A stretch of DNA of 64,000 bases from JABCPE02 sp963530295 (GCA_963530295.1 CAUSCF010000006.1:1-64000); one strand, 5' to 3'. Numbered from the stretch's first letter, positions 50,868-59,654 are shown. Numbers and translations: made by a program. Notes: generated from the letters alone by a model not told the origin.

Positions 50868-51764
50868 TTATTTCTCCTCTTCTTCCTTTTCTCTTTTTTT
50901 CAGTTCTTCCTCTCTTTGTTTTTCTAGGAATTCGGCTTTTCTTTTTTCGTTTTCTTCAATTACTTTTAGGTGTCTTTCTAATTCTTTAGACAGTTTTTCT
51001 CTCATAGAAGCCGCTTCTTTAGAAGAACTAGTATCAGGAAAATCTCTTTCCACATCCTTTGAAAAGGCGATTGCACTTTCTAAACGATCTTTTTTCAGAT
51101 CATAGATAGAGTGCATTCCTAGCTCATATTTGGCTTTCATGATATGCTCAAAACTTTTTTGTCTTAGTTTTGTGCTTGGGTAATCTTCCAGCAGATTTTC
51201 AAATGCAGTGACAGCCGCTCTGTAATCAGCCATTCTGAAGTATCTTCTGGCTTGTTCGTAGTATTTGGTTTCTAGTCTTTGGGTAAGCTCGTCTATTTTT
51301 TTGTTAGCATCTTCTGCTCTTTCTTTATCAGAATTAGGATGATTATTTAAGAAATCCTGAAGCATATTGATAGCAGATTCTGTGCTGGTTTGGTCTAGAT
51401 TGTAGTCCGCAGCATCTTGATAGTAACATATCGCAGCCATGTATGAAGCTTCCTCTCTTCTTGGGTCATTAAGGAAAGTACCTGCGAAATTTTTGAACTG
51501 GTGCCCTGCCAATCTGTAGTTTTTGTCATAATAGTTGGCATAAGCTAGTTTAAAAACAACTTCTGGTGCATCATCAGTTCCTGCGACTAGGTTAGGAAGT
51601 CTGTCATATAGTGCGATGGCGTTAGACCATTTTTTTTGTGCATAAAATTCATTAGCAGTATTGAGGATATAGTCTTTATCACTACTTTTAAGTGCAGTGG
51701 TAAGTTGTCTATTACACGAAATTATGCTCAATGAAGCTAAAGCAATAACAAAATATTTTTTCAT
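50868..51764 (-). CDS. bamD: Outer membrane protein assembly factor BamD
   Basis: 298 residues. Lipoprotein signal with cysteine 17 (LSIISC), then TPR-like helical repeats (NTANEFYAQKKWSNAIALYDRL, REEASYMAAICYYQDA, ARRYFRMADYRAAVTAFENLL). The C-terminal 45 residues are highly charged Glu/Lys (EEELKKREKEEEEK). BamD works with BamA to fold outer membrane barrels. It is longer than E. coli BamD (about 245) because of this tail. A -7-like box lies at 51794-51801. Confidence 0.93.
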   Translation of the reverse strand: MKKYFVIALASLSIISCNRQLTTALKSSDKDYILNTANEFYAQKKWSNAIALYDRLPNLVAGTDDAPEVVFKLAYANYYDKNYRLAGHQFKNFAGTFLNDPRREEASYMAAICYYQDAADYNLDQTSTESAINMLQDFLNNHPNSDKERAEDANKKIDELTQRLETKYYEQARRYFRMADYRAAVTAFENLLEDYPSTKLRQKSFEHIMKAKYELGMHSIYDLKKDRLESAIAFSKDVERDFPDTSSSKEAASMREKLSKELERHLKVIEENEKRKAEFLEKQREEELKKREKEEEEK

Positions 51765-51793
51765 AAATTTTGACTAAAAATAAATTTAAACCA

Positions 51794-51801
51794 CAAAAAT
51801 A
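51794..51801 (-). promoter_or_regulatory. Candidate -7 box for bamD
   Basis: Minus-strand TATTTTTG, 29 bases upstream of the bamD ATG, in an A/T-rich gap of 94 bases; no clear -33 TTG. Confidence 0.4.
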
Positions 51802-51858
51802 TAATTTTTTTTGCCAAAAGAATTGATTTAACAAAAAATTATCATTTTTATTAGAAAA

Positions 51859-52497
51859 TTATTTTTCATCAAAGCCTAAAATAGCAAAAACACAGTTGTG
51901 CAAATGTTCTATTACTTTTTTCTCTATTTTGAGAGGCAGGTCTTGTGAGGTGCAGTTTAGGAATTTTTCATAAAAAGACCTATTTCTGATGGTAAATAGG
52001 ACAGTTCCTACGATAGTGGAGATGATGTCCTCCGCTTTTGCAGGTTTTTTGAAAGTTCCTGTGGCCATGCCTTTTTCTATGATTTTTTCTATAATATTAG
52101 TGCAGATGAGGTAGAAATCTGTGAGAAGGTTTCTAACTCTCTCAGAATTTTTCATTTCTTGGGTGACAAATCCATGAAAATGAGTGTATTTTAGAACTTC
52201 TCCTACCACGAAATTGATAATTTCTTTTATCTGGATTTCTGGTCTTATGTTGCCCAATATTTGGGTAAGTTCAGAGAATTTCTCTTTACTTCTCTGTATG
52301 CGGTATTCATACAGGCAGGTCATCATTTTTTCTTTTGAACCAAAATAGTACGAAATCATTGCTACATTGATATTGGCTTTTTTAGAAATCTCTCTTACAG
52401 AGGTGTCTTCAAAGCCATTTTGGGCAATAAGTTCCTCAGCCACATTTAGAATGTGAATTTGTTTTGTGTTAAAAGGTTTTTGCATGTCTTTTGTCAA
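51859..52497 (-). CDS. TetR family transcriptional regulator
   Basis: 212 residues. The N-terminal helix-turn-helix (about 12-58) has ILNVAEELIAQNGFEDTSVREISKKA and VAMISYYFGSKEKMM, the classic TetR pattern. The C-terminal ligand domain is not recognisable to a ligand class. It is divergent from gcvH with 142 bases between them, so that region may hold its operator. A -7-like box lies at 52525-52532. Confidence 0.9.
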   Translation of the reverse strand: MTKDMQKPFNTKQIHILNVAEELIAQNGFEDTSVREISKKANINVAMISYYFGSKEKMMTCLYEYRIQRSKEKFSELTQILGNIRPEIQIKEIINFVVGEVLKYTHFHGFVTQEMKNSERVRNLLTDFYLICTNIIEKIIEKGMATGTFKKPAKAEDIISTIVGTVLFTIRNRSFYEKFLNCTSQDLPLKIEKKVIEHLHNCVFAILGFDEK

Positions 52498-52524
52498 TTA
52501 TAGTTAAACCAAATAGGTCTCTTA

Positions 52525-52532
52525 CAAAGGTA
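52525..52532 (-). promoter_or_regulatory. Candidate -7 box for the TetR gene
   Basis: Minus-strand TACCTTTG, 27 bases upstream of the TetR start; no matching -33 TTG. Confidence 0.4.
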
Positions 52533-52588
52533 AGGCAATTTTTGTGAAAAATACTAAAAAAATAACATGATGAATTTCATAAAATAAA

Positions 52589-52620
52589 TTTTGTTTTCTA
52601 CCGATTTTAGTTTAAATTTG
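52589..52620 (+). promoter_or_regulatory. Canonical Bacteroidota promoter for gcvH
   Basis: TTTTG ending at 52593, a 19-base spacer, then TAAATTTG at 52613-52620. The predicted transcript starts near 52625, about 15 bases before the ATG at 52640. Confidence 0.7.
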
Positions 52621-52639
52621 GAGAAAAATTTTAAATAAA

Positions 52640-53017
52640 ATGAACATACCAGCAGAACTAAAGTACACAAAAGACCATGAATGGGTAAGAATAGAAGGAA
52701 ACATCGCTGTGGTGGGAATCACAGATTTCGCACAAGGTGAGTTAGGAGACATCGTTTTCGTAGATATTGACAGTGTGGGTGATGAGCTAAACGCAGGAGA
52801 TGTTTTCGGAAGCGTGGAGGCTGTGAAGACAGTATCTGACCTATATCTTCCGCTTTCTGGGAAAGTAGTGGAGTTTAATGAAGAGCTAGAAAGTGAGCCT
52901 GAACTAGTAAACACAGATCCTTATGGAAAGGGCTGGATTATAAAGTTAGAAATAGCAGAAGGTGCAGATCAGTCAGAACTTCTTTCTGCAGAACAATATA
53001 ACGAAGTGATTGGATAA
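52640..53017 (+). CDS. gcvH: Glycine cleavage system H protein
   Basis: 125 residues, the normal length. The lipoyl domain carries the lipoylation site Lys63 in SVEAVKTVSDLY and starts with the typical KYTKDHEWV. It shuttles the methylamine group between the P, T and L proteins of glycine cleavage. No gcvP or gcvT gene is nearby. It has a canonical promoter and overlaps the next gene by 8 bases. Confidence 0.97.
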   Translation: MNIPAELKYTKDHEWVRIEGNIAVVGITDFAQGELGDIVFVDIDSVGDELNAGDVFGSVEAVKTVSDLYLPLSGKVVEFNEELESEPELVNTDPYGKGWIIKLEIAEGADQSELLSAEQYNEVIG

Positions 53018-53384
53018 GATTAGTCGCTTATTTAGATACAAGATATTGCCCATTTATTGGGCATTTCTTACTTATATGCTTCTCAGACCAGGTGAGGTTA
53101 ATAGGGAGAAACATTGGTTTGAGTTTCATAACTTAGACAAGATTGTTCATTTCCTTATTTTTGTTGTTTTAGGATTCTGTTATAGGGTGGCTTTTTTTAA
53201 GCAAAAAAAATGGCTTTTTGTGGTGGTGATGTTTGTTTATGCACTATTCACGGAGGTTGCACAGGGACTTATGAATATGGGGCGGACGATGGATTTTTAT
53301 GACCTGATTGCGGATATGATGGGTGCAGGTTTTGGCTGTTTTCTTTTTTGGCAAATTTTGTCTTATATAGAGAAAAGGAAATAG
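53010..53384 (+). CDS. VanZ-like family membrane protein
   Basis: 124 residues starting at TTG 53010, overlapping gcvH by 8 bases. An ATG 23 codons downstream would remove the first helix. Four membrane helices; VanZ-type features are the first helix with PIYWAFLTYMLLRPG, the DKIVHFLIFVVLGF segment and FTEVAQGLMNMGRTMDFYDLIADMMGAGFG. VanZ is linked to teicoplanin resistance in enterococci; the VanZ-like members have no established role. Co-transcribed with gcvH. Confidence 0.85.
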   Translation: MDKISRLFRYKILPIYWAFLTYMLLRPGEVNREKHWFEFHNLDKIVHFLIFVVLGFCYRVAFFKQKKWLFVVVMFVYALFTEVAQGLMNMGRTMDFYDLIADMMGAGFGCFLFWQILSYIEKRK

Positions 53385-53425
53385 GAGGTGATTTTAGGAA
53401 TACAAGATAATTCTTTGATTTTTCT

Positions 53426-53433
53426 TACTTTTG
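53426..53433 (+). promoter_or_regulatory. Candidate -7 box for the cysteate synthase-like pair
   Basis: TACTTTTG lies 28 bases before the ATG at 53462 and matches TAnnTTTG; no TTG at standard -33 spacing. Confidence 0.5.
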
Positions 53434-53461
53434 CAAAAATTTTCAGAGATAATTTTTTTAG

Positions 53462-54487
53462 ATGAATAATGTTTATGATAATATTTTAGGTCTTATAGGG
53501 AATACTCCCATGGTAAGGCTTAATAAAGTGGTAGAGGACAATCCTGCAAGGGTTTTTGCAAAATTAGAATCTTATAACCCAGGGCATTCTGTGAAGGACA
53601 GAATAGCTCTACACATTATAGAAACCGCTGAGAAAAAAGGAATTTTGACCAAAGGTGCAACCATTGTAGAGACTACATCTGGGAATACAGGATTTTCGGT
53701 AGCGATGATTAGTGCATTACGCGGTTACAAGTGTATTTTGGCGGTAAGTGATAAAACAAAACCAGAGAAAATAGCTTTCCTAAAATCATTGGGGGCGACT
53801 GTTTATGTATGTCCTGCCAGTGTTCCTGCTGATGACCCTCGTTCTTACTATGAAGTAGCCAAAAGAATTACCGCAGAGACACCTAATTCGGTGTATATCA
53901 ATCAGTATTTCAATGAGTTAAATGTAGAGGCACATTATTTGACTACGGGAAAAGAAATTTGGGAGCAGACAGAAGGAAAAATCACCTATCTTTTCGGGTG
54001 TACAGGAACAGGTGGAACGCTCTCTGGTTCTGCTAGATACATAAAGGAACAAAATCCTGATGTGAAAATAATCGGAGTGGATGCAGACGGCTCTATTCTG
54101 AAAACTTACCACGAAACAGGGAAAATCAATAAAGATGAAATTCACTCTTACCAAATAGAAGGTTTGGGGAAAAACTTAATTCCAGACACGCTTCTTTTTG
54201 ATAAAATAGATGAATTTGTAAGAGTAAATGATGAAAACAGTGCCTACATGACCCGCGAAATAGCTATAAAAGAGGCTATTATGGGAGGCTACACCACAGG
54301 TGCTGTGATGCAGGCGTTTAAACAATATGCTCAAAATCATACCTTTACGAAGGATGATGTGGTGGTGCTTATTTTCCCAGACCATGGCTCTAAATACATG
54401 ACAAAAGTATACAGTGATGAGTGGATGGCAGAAATGGGCTTTACTCACAGTGAAATGGCTAAATATAAAGAAGCTATTATAATATAA
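53462..54487 (+). CDS. PLP-dependent cysteine synthase-family enzyme, candidate cysteate synthase (CapA-like)
   Basis: 341 residues of fold-type II PLP enzymes. PLP-lysine 45 is in GHSVKDRIA, the substrate loop is TSGNTGFS at 72-79, and the phosphate loop is GTGGTLSG. The chain ends with DHGSKYMTKVYSDEWM, seen in CBS/CysK-like proteins of Bacteroidota. Alone it would be called cysteine synthase. It lies just upstream of an AOS-family acyltransferase (31 bases), the arrangement expected for sulfonolipid synthesis, where the first enzyme makes L-cysteate from phosphoserine and sulfite. Substrate assignment is inference from context. Confidence 0.85.
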   Translation: MNNVYDNILGLIGNTPMVRLNKVVEDNPARVFAKLESYNPGHSVKDRIALHIIETAEKKGILTKGATIVETTSGNTGFSVAMISALRGYKCILAVSDKTKPEKIAFLKSLGATVYVCPASVPADDPRSYYEVAKRITAETPNSVYINQYFNELNVEAHYLTTGKEIWEQTEGKITYLFGCTGTGGTLSGSARYIKEQNPDVKIIGVDADGSILKTYHETGKINKDEIHSYQIEGLGKNLIPDTLLFDKIDEFVRVNDENSAYMTREIAIKEAIMGGYTTGAVMQAFKQYAQNHTFTKDDVVVLIFPDHGSKYMTKVYSDEWMAEMGFTHSEMAKYKEAIII

Positions 54488-54518
54488 AAAATTGATTACT
54501 AATAAATTAGAAAAAATT

Positions 54519-55778
54519 ATGGATATTTTTGAAAGAATTAAACAAAATCCAGGACCATTGGGTCAGTTTGCGGATTATGGTGAAGGATATTTTATTTTCC
54601 CAAAATTAGAAGGGAAAATCGGACCAAGAATGAAATTTCAAGGGAAAGAAGTAGTTTTCTGGTCTGCAAATGACTATTTGGGGCTTTGTAACCACCCAGA
54701 AGTTTTGGAAGCAGATGCCAAAGCAGCAGCAGAATACGGAATGTTCTATCCAATGGGTGCAAGAGCGATGTCTGGTGAGACAGAAGCGCACCTGCAGCTG
54801 GAGAGAGAATTGGCTGAGTTTGTAGAGAAAGAAGCGGCTTATTTGCTGAACTTCGGTTATCAAGGAATGGTGTCTATCATAGATGCTTTGGTAACGAGAA
54901 GAGATGTTATCGTATATGATGCTGATTCTCACGCATGTATCATTGATGGGGTAAGACTACATTTCGGGACAAGTTTTACTTACAAACACAATGATATGGA
55001 GAGTTTGGAGAAAAACCTTGAAAGAGCAGCGAAAGTAGCAGAAGAAAACGGCGGCGGAATTTTAGTGATTACTGAGGGTGTTTTCGGTATGAGAGGTCAG
55101 CAAGGTAAATTAAAGGAAATCTGCGATTTGAAAAAGAAATTTAATTTCAGATTGTTGGTGGATGACGCTCATGGTTTCGGAACATTAGGAAAAAGAGGAG
55201 CTGGAGCAGGTGAGGAGCAAGGATGCCAAGACCAAATCGATGTGTATTTCTCTACTTTTGCTAAATCAATGGCTGGTTTCGGGGCTTTCGTGGCAGGAGA
55301 TAAGCAGATTGTGAGATACCTTAAATTCAACCTTCGTTCTCAGATTTTTGCTAAATCTTTGACAATGCCGATGGTTATTGGAGGATTGAAGAGATTGGAG
55401 CTTTTGAGAAGCAGACCAGAAATCAAGGCTAAACTTTGGGAAAATGTTCGTAAATTACAAAACGGACTTAGAGAAAGAGGATTTAATTTAGGAGAAACGA
55501 ATACCTGCGTAACACCTGTATTTATCCAAGGTTCGCCAGTAGAAGCAACGCTGTTGGTAAAAGACCTGAGAGAGAATTACGGAATTTTCACTTCGGTGGT
55601 GGTTTATCCAGTGATTCCAAAAGGAAATATCTTGCTAAGGTTGATTCCTACGGCATCTCATACCGATGCAGAAATCAACGAAACTCTGGACGCTTTCGCA
55701 GCATTGAAAGAAAAACTAGATTCAGGGTTTTATAAAGAACAAGAAAAACAAATGGGCTTGAACTTTATGCCACTTTAA
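54519..55778 (+). CDS. AOS-family acyltransferase: candidate cysteate-fatty acyltransferase (CapB/SulA-like); alternatives KBL or serine palmitoyltransferase
   Basis: 419 residues from ATG 54519; a TTG nine codons upstream is possible but MDIFERIKQNPGPLGQ is the usual family start. PLP-lysine is Lys249 in FSTFAKSMAGFG, with the conserved LLVDDAHGFG (Asp/His). These enzymes join an acyl thioester to an amino acid with loss of CO2. In Flavobacterium johnsoniae and Alistipes a close relative condenses cysteate with acyl-ACP or acyl-CoA to start capnine synthesis. The adjacent cysteate synthase-like gene favours that role over glycine (2-amino-3-ketobutyrate ligase) or serine as substrate. Confidence 0.85.
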   Translation: MDIFERIKQNPGPLGQFADYGEGYFIFPKLEGKIGPRMKFQGKEVVFWSANDYLGLCNHPEVLEADAKAAAEYGMFYPMGARAMSGETEAHLQLERELAEFVEKEAAYLLNFGYQGMVSIIDALVTRRDVIVYDADSHACIIDGVRLHFGTSFTYKHNDMESLEKNLERAAKVAEENGGGILVITEGVFGMRGQQGKLKEICDLKKKFNFRLLVDDAHGFGTLGKRGAGAGEEQGCQDQIDVYFSTFAKSMAGFGAFVAGDKQIVRYLKFNLRSQIFAKSLTMPMVIGGLKRLELLRSRPEIKAKLWENVRKLQNGLRERGFNLGETNTCVTPVFIQGSPVEATLLVKDLRENYGIFTSVVVYPVIPKGNILLRLIPTASHTDAEINETLDAFAALKEKLDSGFYKEQEKQMGLNFMPL

Positions 55779-55787
55779 AAATGATTT

Positions 55788-55826
55788 AAAATCCAATATT
55801 GAGCAAATCAATGTTGGATTTTTTTA
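55788..55826 (+). terminator. Terminator after the acyltransferase gene
   Basis: AAAATCCAA(T)ATT at left and AAT(G)TTGGATTTTT at right form a 13-bp stem with one weak pair around a 9-base loop, followed by T-run, 10 bases after the stop at 55778. Confidence 0.75.
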
Positions 55827-55832
55827 TTTTTG
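55825..55832 (+). promoter_or_regulatory. Candidate -7 box for the TonB-dependent receptor
   Basis: TATTTTTG overlaps the end of the preceding terminator and lies 16 bases before the ATG at 55849. Confidence 0.35.
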
Positions 55833-55848
55833 TAAAAAATATTTTTTG

Positions 55849-58068
55849 ATGAGAAGAATTATTCTATTGGGGCTGTCGGCTTTTCCTGTTTTGGGATATT
55901 CTCAGACAGAAGAAGAGGAACCAAAGGAAAAACAGATAGAAGAGGTGGTTTTTCAGAAAAAAACCAAATCCACAGACCTTACCAATGTGCAGATTTCCTC
56001 GGAGGAGGTAAAGGGAGCGGCTACGGTTTCGGGGGGGGTGGAAACCCTGCTGAAAACCCTGCCTTCGGTAAATTCAAATGCAGAGCTGAGTTCTCAATAT
56101 ATGGTGCGTGGTGGGAATTTTGATGAAAATCTTACCTATATCAATGATGTGGAAATCCTCAGGCCGCTTCTCATCAGAAACAGCCAGCAGGAGGGGATGA
56201 GTATCATCAATCCTGATATGGTCTCTACGGTTAATTTCTCTGCGGGAGGCTTTGAGGCGAAATATGGCGACAAGATGTCTTCGGTGCTTAATATTTATTA
56301 CCGCCAGCCGAGGGGCTTTGAACTCTCTGGCGAGGCATCACTCATTGGCGGCAGGCTGACTTTGGGAATGGCATCCAAAGACCAAAAACTTTCGGCTCTA
56401 TTCGGTGCGAGGTACAGAAACACGAATTTGGTTTTAAATACGCTGAACGAAAATACCGATTTTAATCCAAAATATTTTGATTTTCAGACTTATATAAATT
56501 ATAAATTTAATCCAAAATGGAACTTGTCCTTTCTGGGCTATTGGATGAATAACATCTATGAAATGCGCCCAAAGGAAAGGAGTATAGATTTTGGGACTTT
56601 GCAAAATCCTATTACGCTGGATGTCTATTATGACGGGAAGGAGGAAGACAAGTATAAAAATATGATGGGAACGGTCTCGCTGAATTTCATTCCAAATGAA
56701 AAATGGGCGTTTTCTTGGGATAATTTCGCTTATCAAAACAGAGAGCGAGAATATTATACCATTTCATCGGTATTTAGGTTGTTCGTTCCAAACGCTTCTA
56801 CGGGCTATTATACAGCATCTTATGATATAGGAGGGCAGACAGACCACGCGAGGAATGATGTTTTGCTCAGGACTTTTGGCTCTCAGTTTAAAATAAAATT
56901 TTCTCCTTCAGTCAATACCAAAATAGAAGTGGGAGCAAAGATAGAATCTGAAAAACTGCAGGATGCTACCAACGAATGGCGATTCGTGTCTTATAGTGGA
57001 TATAGTTTTCCTATGCAAAATTATCCATTTGGGATTTTAAATTCTGCTCCTTTAAACTTGAATTACAGCATTAGTGGAATGAACGATGTGAGTGCTACAA
57101 GGTTTTCAGCTTTTGCTCAATATTCCAAAAAATTCCTCTGGGGAGGGCATAAAATGTTTGTGAATGCAGGTGCGAGGGTGCAGAACTGGAGTTTTAATAA
57201 AGAATTTCTGTTTTCTCCAAGATTTCAGCTGGCTGTAAAGCCTGACTGGGAGACAGATATGCTGTTTCGTTTCGCGGCAGGAGTCTATTATCAGGCGCCT
57301 TATTATAGAGAAATCAAATCCCTTGATGGAAGTTTGGATAGTTCTATCAAGGCTCAAAAGTCCCTGCACTTTGTTCTTGCTAATGATTATGAATTTTCAT
57401 GGAAAGACCGACCATTTAAGCTGACTACGGAGCTTTATTATAAGAAAATGAATAGCCTGATGCCTTATTATATGGACAATATGCGCATAAGATATTCAGG
57501 GAAAAATAATACGAAAGGCTATGCGTACGGTGTGGATGCGAGGTTGTTCGGAGAGTTCGTTCCTGGGGTGGATTCTTGGATTTCTGTGGGGTATTCTAGA
57601 ATTTATGAAAACATTGATAATAAAGGTTTTATCCCTCGCCCTACAGACCAGCGTTTCCGTGTGTCTATGTTTTATCAAGACTATATGCCAAAATTCCCAA
57701 GCATGAGGGTAAATCTCACTTTGGTCTATGCGAGCGGACTTCCTACGGGAACGCCGATATTATTTAATGCAGATGGGACGCCTAATTTTGATACGGCATA
57801 TCATTTCCAAAAAACATTGACCTCGTATAAGCGTGTGGATATAGGGCTTACCAAGATTTTTATAGACCAGAAAGACCATAAACCAAAGAGTGTTTTTTGG
57901 TCTAAATTCAAGGAATTAAGCCTTGGCGTTCAGGTTTTTAACGCTTTTAATATTCATAATACCGTTGCTAATCAGTGGATTAATGACATAGAGACAGGCT
58001 ATTATTATCCTGTTCCTGTGCGATTGACAGGGCGTTTTTTCAATGCGAAATTAGAGTTTAAATTTTAA
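55849..58068 (+). CDS. TonB-dependent outer membrane receptor
   Basis: 739 residues from ATG 55849 (the TTG one codon before is less likely). Signal peptide MRRIILLGLSAFPVLGYSQ, a TonB-box-like acidic linker (EEVVFQ), plug domain with GGVETLLKTLPSVNSN and VRGGNFDENLTYINDVEI, then a 22-strand barrel ending in the aromatic RFFNAKLEFKF. There is no carboxypeptidase-like N-terminal extension and no SusD partner, so it is not a SusCD pair. The ligand is unknown; such receptors import siderophores, cobalamin, metals or glycans with TonB/ExbBD energy. Confidence 0.92.
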   Translation: MRRIILLGLSAFPVLGYSQTEEEEPKEKQIEEVVFQKKTKSTDLTNVQISSEEVKGAATVSGGVETLLKTLPSVNSNAELSSQYMVRGGNFDENLTYINDVEILRPLLIRNSQQEGMSIINPDMVSTVNFSAGGFEAKYGDKMSSVLNIYYRQPRGFELSGEASLIGGRLTLGMASKDQKLSALFGARYRNTNLVLNTLNENTDFNPKYFDFQTYINYKFNPKWNLSFLGYWMNNIYEMRPKERSIDFGTLQNPITLDVYYDGKEEDKYKNMMGTVSLNFIPNEKWAFSWDNFAYQNREREYYTISSVFRLFVPNASTGYYTASYDIGGQTDHARNDVLLRTFGSQFKIKFSPSVNTKIEVGAKIESEKLQDATNEWRFVSYSGYSFPMQNYPFGILNSAPLNLNYSISGMNDVSATRFSAFAQYSKKFLWGGHKMFVNAGARVQNWSFNKEFLFSPRFQLAVKPDWETDMLFRFAAGVYYQAPYYREIKSLDGSLDSSIKAQKSLHFVLANDYEFSWKDRPFKLTTELYYKKMNSLMPYYMDNMRIRYSGKNNTKGYAYGVDARLFGEFVPGVDSWISVGYSRIYENIDNKGFIPRPTDQRFRVSMFYQDYMPKFPSMRVNLTLVYASGLPTGTPILFNADGTPNFDTAYHFQKTLTSYKRVDIGLTKIFIDQKDHKPKSVFWSKFKELSLGVQVFNAFNIHNTVANQWINDIETGYYYPVPVRLTGRFFNAKLEFKF

Positions 58069-58070
58069 TA

Positions 58071-58102
58071 AAAAACCACTGAACTAATTCAGTGGTTTCT
58101 TT
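58071..58102. terminator. Bidirectional terminator between TonB receptor and tyrS
   Basis: AAACCACTGAA at 58073-58083, loop CTAA, then the exact complement TTCAGTGGTTT. A and T tracts flank it. Between the convergent stops at 58068 and 58124. Confidence 0.9.
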
Positions 58103-58123
58103 TTGTGGATTAAATATTTTGGG

Positions 58124-59416
58124 TTAAATAACTTTCACTACGAAGTAGTTTTTCTTTCCTTTCTGGAGAAGAAGGAATTTCCCATTGATGAGGTTTTCTT
58201 CGTTTGTAACGAAGCTTTCATCTACTTTGGTTTTGTTCACCGAAATAGAATTTCCTGCAAGTTCTCTCTTGGCTTCGCCTTTTGAGGAAAGGAAACCTGT
58301 CTTTTCTGAAAGCAGACTCACGATATCCGCACCGATGATTTCCTGTTTGCTGACTTCTTTTTGTGGAACGCCGTCAAAAACTTCAAGGAAAGTCTGTTCG
58401 TCAAGTTTTTGTAAGTCATCCGAAGTAGAATTTCCGAAAAGAATTTTTGAAGCCTGAATAGCCTTGTCCAATTCTGCTTTTCCGTGAACCAAAATAGTAA
58501 GTTCTTCGGCTAATTTGTTTTGTAAAACTCTTAAATGCGGCGCCTCGCTATGCTGAGCTGTCAGCTGTTCAATTTCTTCTTTTGGAAGCATTGTGAAAAT
58601 CTTGATATATCGCTCTGCATCGGCATCAGAAGTGTTGATCCAGTATTGATAAAATTTGTAAGGCGAAGTTTTTTCTGGGTCGAGCCAGACATTTCCACCT
58701 TCAGATTTTCCGAATTTTGTTCCATCAGCTTTGGTAATCAGCGGGCAGGTAAGTGCATAGGCTTTTCCTCCTGCGATACGGCGGATAAGCTCCGTTCCAG
58801 TGGTGATATTTCCCCATTGGTCAGACCCTCCCATCTGTAGTGTAAGGCTTTTTTCTTGATATAAATGTAAGAAATCATACCCTTGTAGAAGCTGATAAGA
58901 GAACTCCGTGAAAGACATTCCATCTGTGTTTTCATTTGGGTCAAAACGCTTTTTCACAGAATCTTTCGCCATCATATAATTAACGGTGATGTGCTTTCCG
59001 ATATCTCTGATGAAAGAAAGGAATGAAAAATTTTTCATCCAATCATAGTTATTGATAAGCTCCGCTTTGTTAGGGTTATCGCTCTCAAAATCAAGGAATT
59101 TGGCTAATTGTTTTTTTATTCCTTCTATGTTGTGCGCTAGAGTTTCTTCAGTAAGCAGGTTTCTTTCAACGGATTTTCCAGACGGGTCGCCTATCATTCC
59201 TGTTGCTCCACCTACCAGCGCATAAGGTTTGTGCCCGCAGTTTTGGAAATGGCGAAGCATCATCACTCCTACCAAATGTCCTATGTGTAAAGAGTCGGCT
59301 GTGGGGTCAATTCCTACATAAGCCGAACGCAATCCTTCTAAAAGATGTTCCTCAGTTTCGGGCATAATATCCTGAATCATACCACGCCAACGCAGTTCTT
59401 CTACAAAGTTTTTCAT
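58124..59416 (-). CDS. tyrS: Tyrosine--tRNA ligase
   Basis: 430 residues. Class I synthetase: HIGH-type motif in DPTADSLHIGHLVGV, the KMSKS-type loop as KFGKSEGG, and the C-terminal S4 RNA-binding domain starting near LSEKTGFLSSKGEAKRELA and containing FVTNEENLINGKFLLL. It charges tRNA-Tyr. The transcript probably starts about 140 bases upstream (box at 59564-59571), leaving a long leader with a 7-bp hairpin. It is convergent with the TonB receptor. Confidence 0.97.
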   Translation of the reverse strand: MKNFVEELRWRGMIQDIMPETEEHLLEGLRSAYVGIDPTADSLHIGHLVGVMMLRHFQNCGHKPYALVGGATGMIGDPSGKSVERNLLTEETLAHNIEGIKKQLAKFLDFESDNPNKAELINNYDWMKNFSFLSFIRDIGKHITVNYMMAKDSVKKRFDPNENTDGMSFTEFSYQLLQGYDFLHLYQEKSLTLQMGGSDQWGNITTGTELIRRIAGGKAYALTCPLITKADGTKFGKSEGGNVWLDPEKTSPYKFYQYWINTSDADAERYIKIFTMLPKEEIEQLTAQHSEAPHLRVLQNKLAEELTILVHGKAELDKAIQASKILFGNSTSDDLQKLDEQTFLEVFDGVPQKEVSKQEIIGADIVSLLSEKTGFLSSKGEAKRELAGNSISVNKTKVDESFVTNEENLINGKFLLLQKGKKNYFVVKVI

Positions 59417-59489
59417 TTTTAATGAAATTTAAAAATTAGTAATAAATATTCGGAAATTAGTTTTTTTCAGCTTTAAAAATAAAAATTCA

Positions 59490-59507
59490 CTCGGATGAAA
59501 ATCCGAG
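59490..59507. promoter_or_regulatory. 7-bp hairpin with GAAA loop in the predicted tyrS leader
   Basis: CTCGGAT, loop GAAA, ATCCGAG. It has no T run on either side and is not a terminator. It lies 74 bases upstream of the tyrS ATG, within the leader predicted from the -7 box. Could be a leader hairpin or a REP-like element; only the symmetry is certain. Confidence 0.4.
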
Positions 59508-59563
59508 TTACTCATGTTCTTCTATGATGTGTTTTAAACTCATTTTTTAATCTGAAAACAGCA

Positions 59564-59571
59564 CAAAGGTA
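59564..59571 (-). promoter_or_regulatory. Candidate -7 box for tyrS
   Basis: Minus-strand TACCTTTG, 148 bases upstream of the tyrS ATG. The nearest match to TAnnTTTG on this side of the gap. Confidence 0.4.
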
Positions 59572-59646
59572 AAGAAAATATTTATTTTATTAGAAATATT
59601 GTTCAAAAGTTTTTTGGAATCAAGGCAAAATAATGAATATAAATAT

Positions 59647-59654
59647 TATTTTTG
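59647..59654 (+). promoter_or_regulatory. Candidate -7 box for luxS
   Basis: TATTTTTG ends 18 bases before the luxS ATG at 59673. An upstream in-frame TTG at 59652 overlaps this box and cannot be the start if the box is used. Confidence 0.45.
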
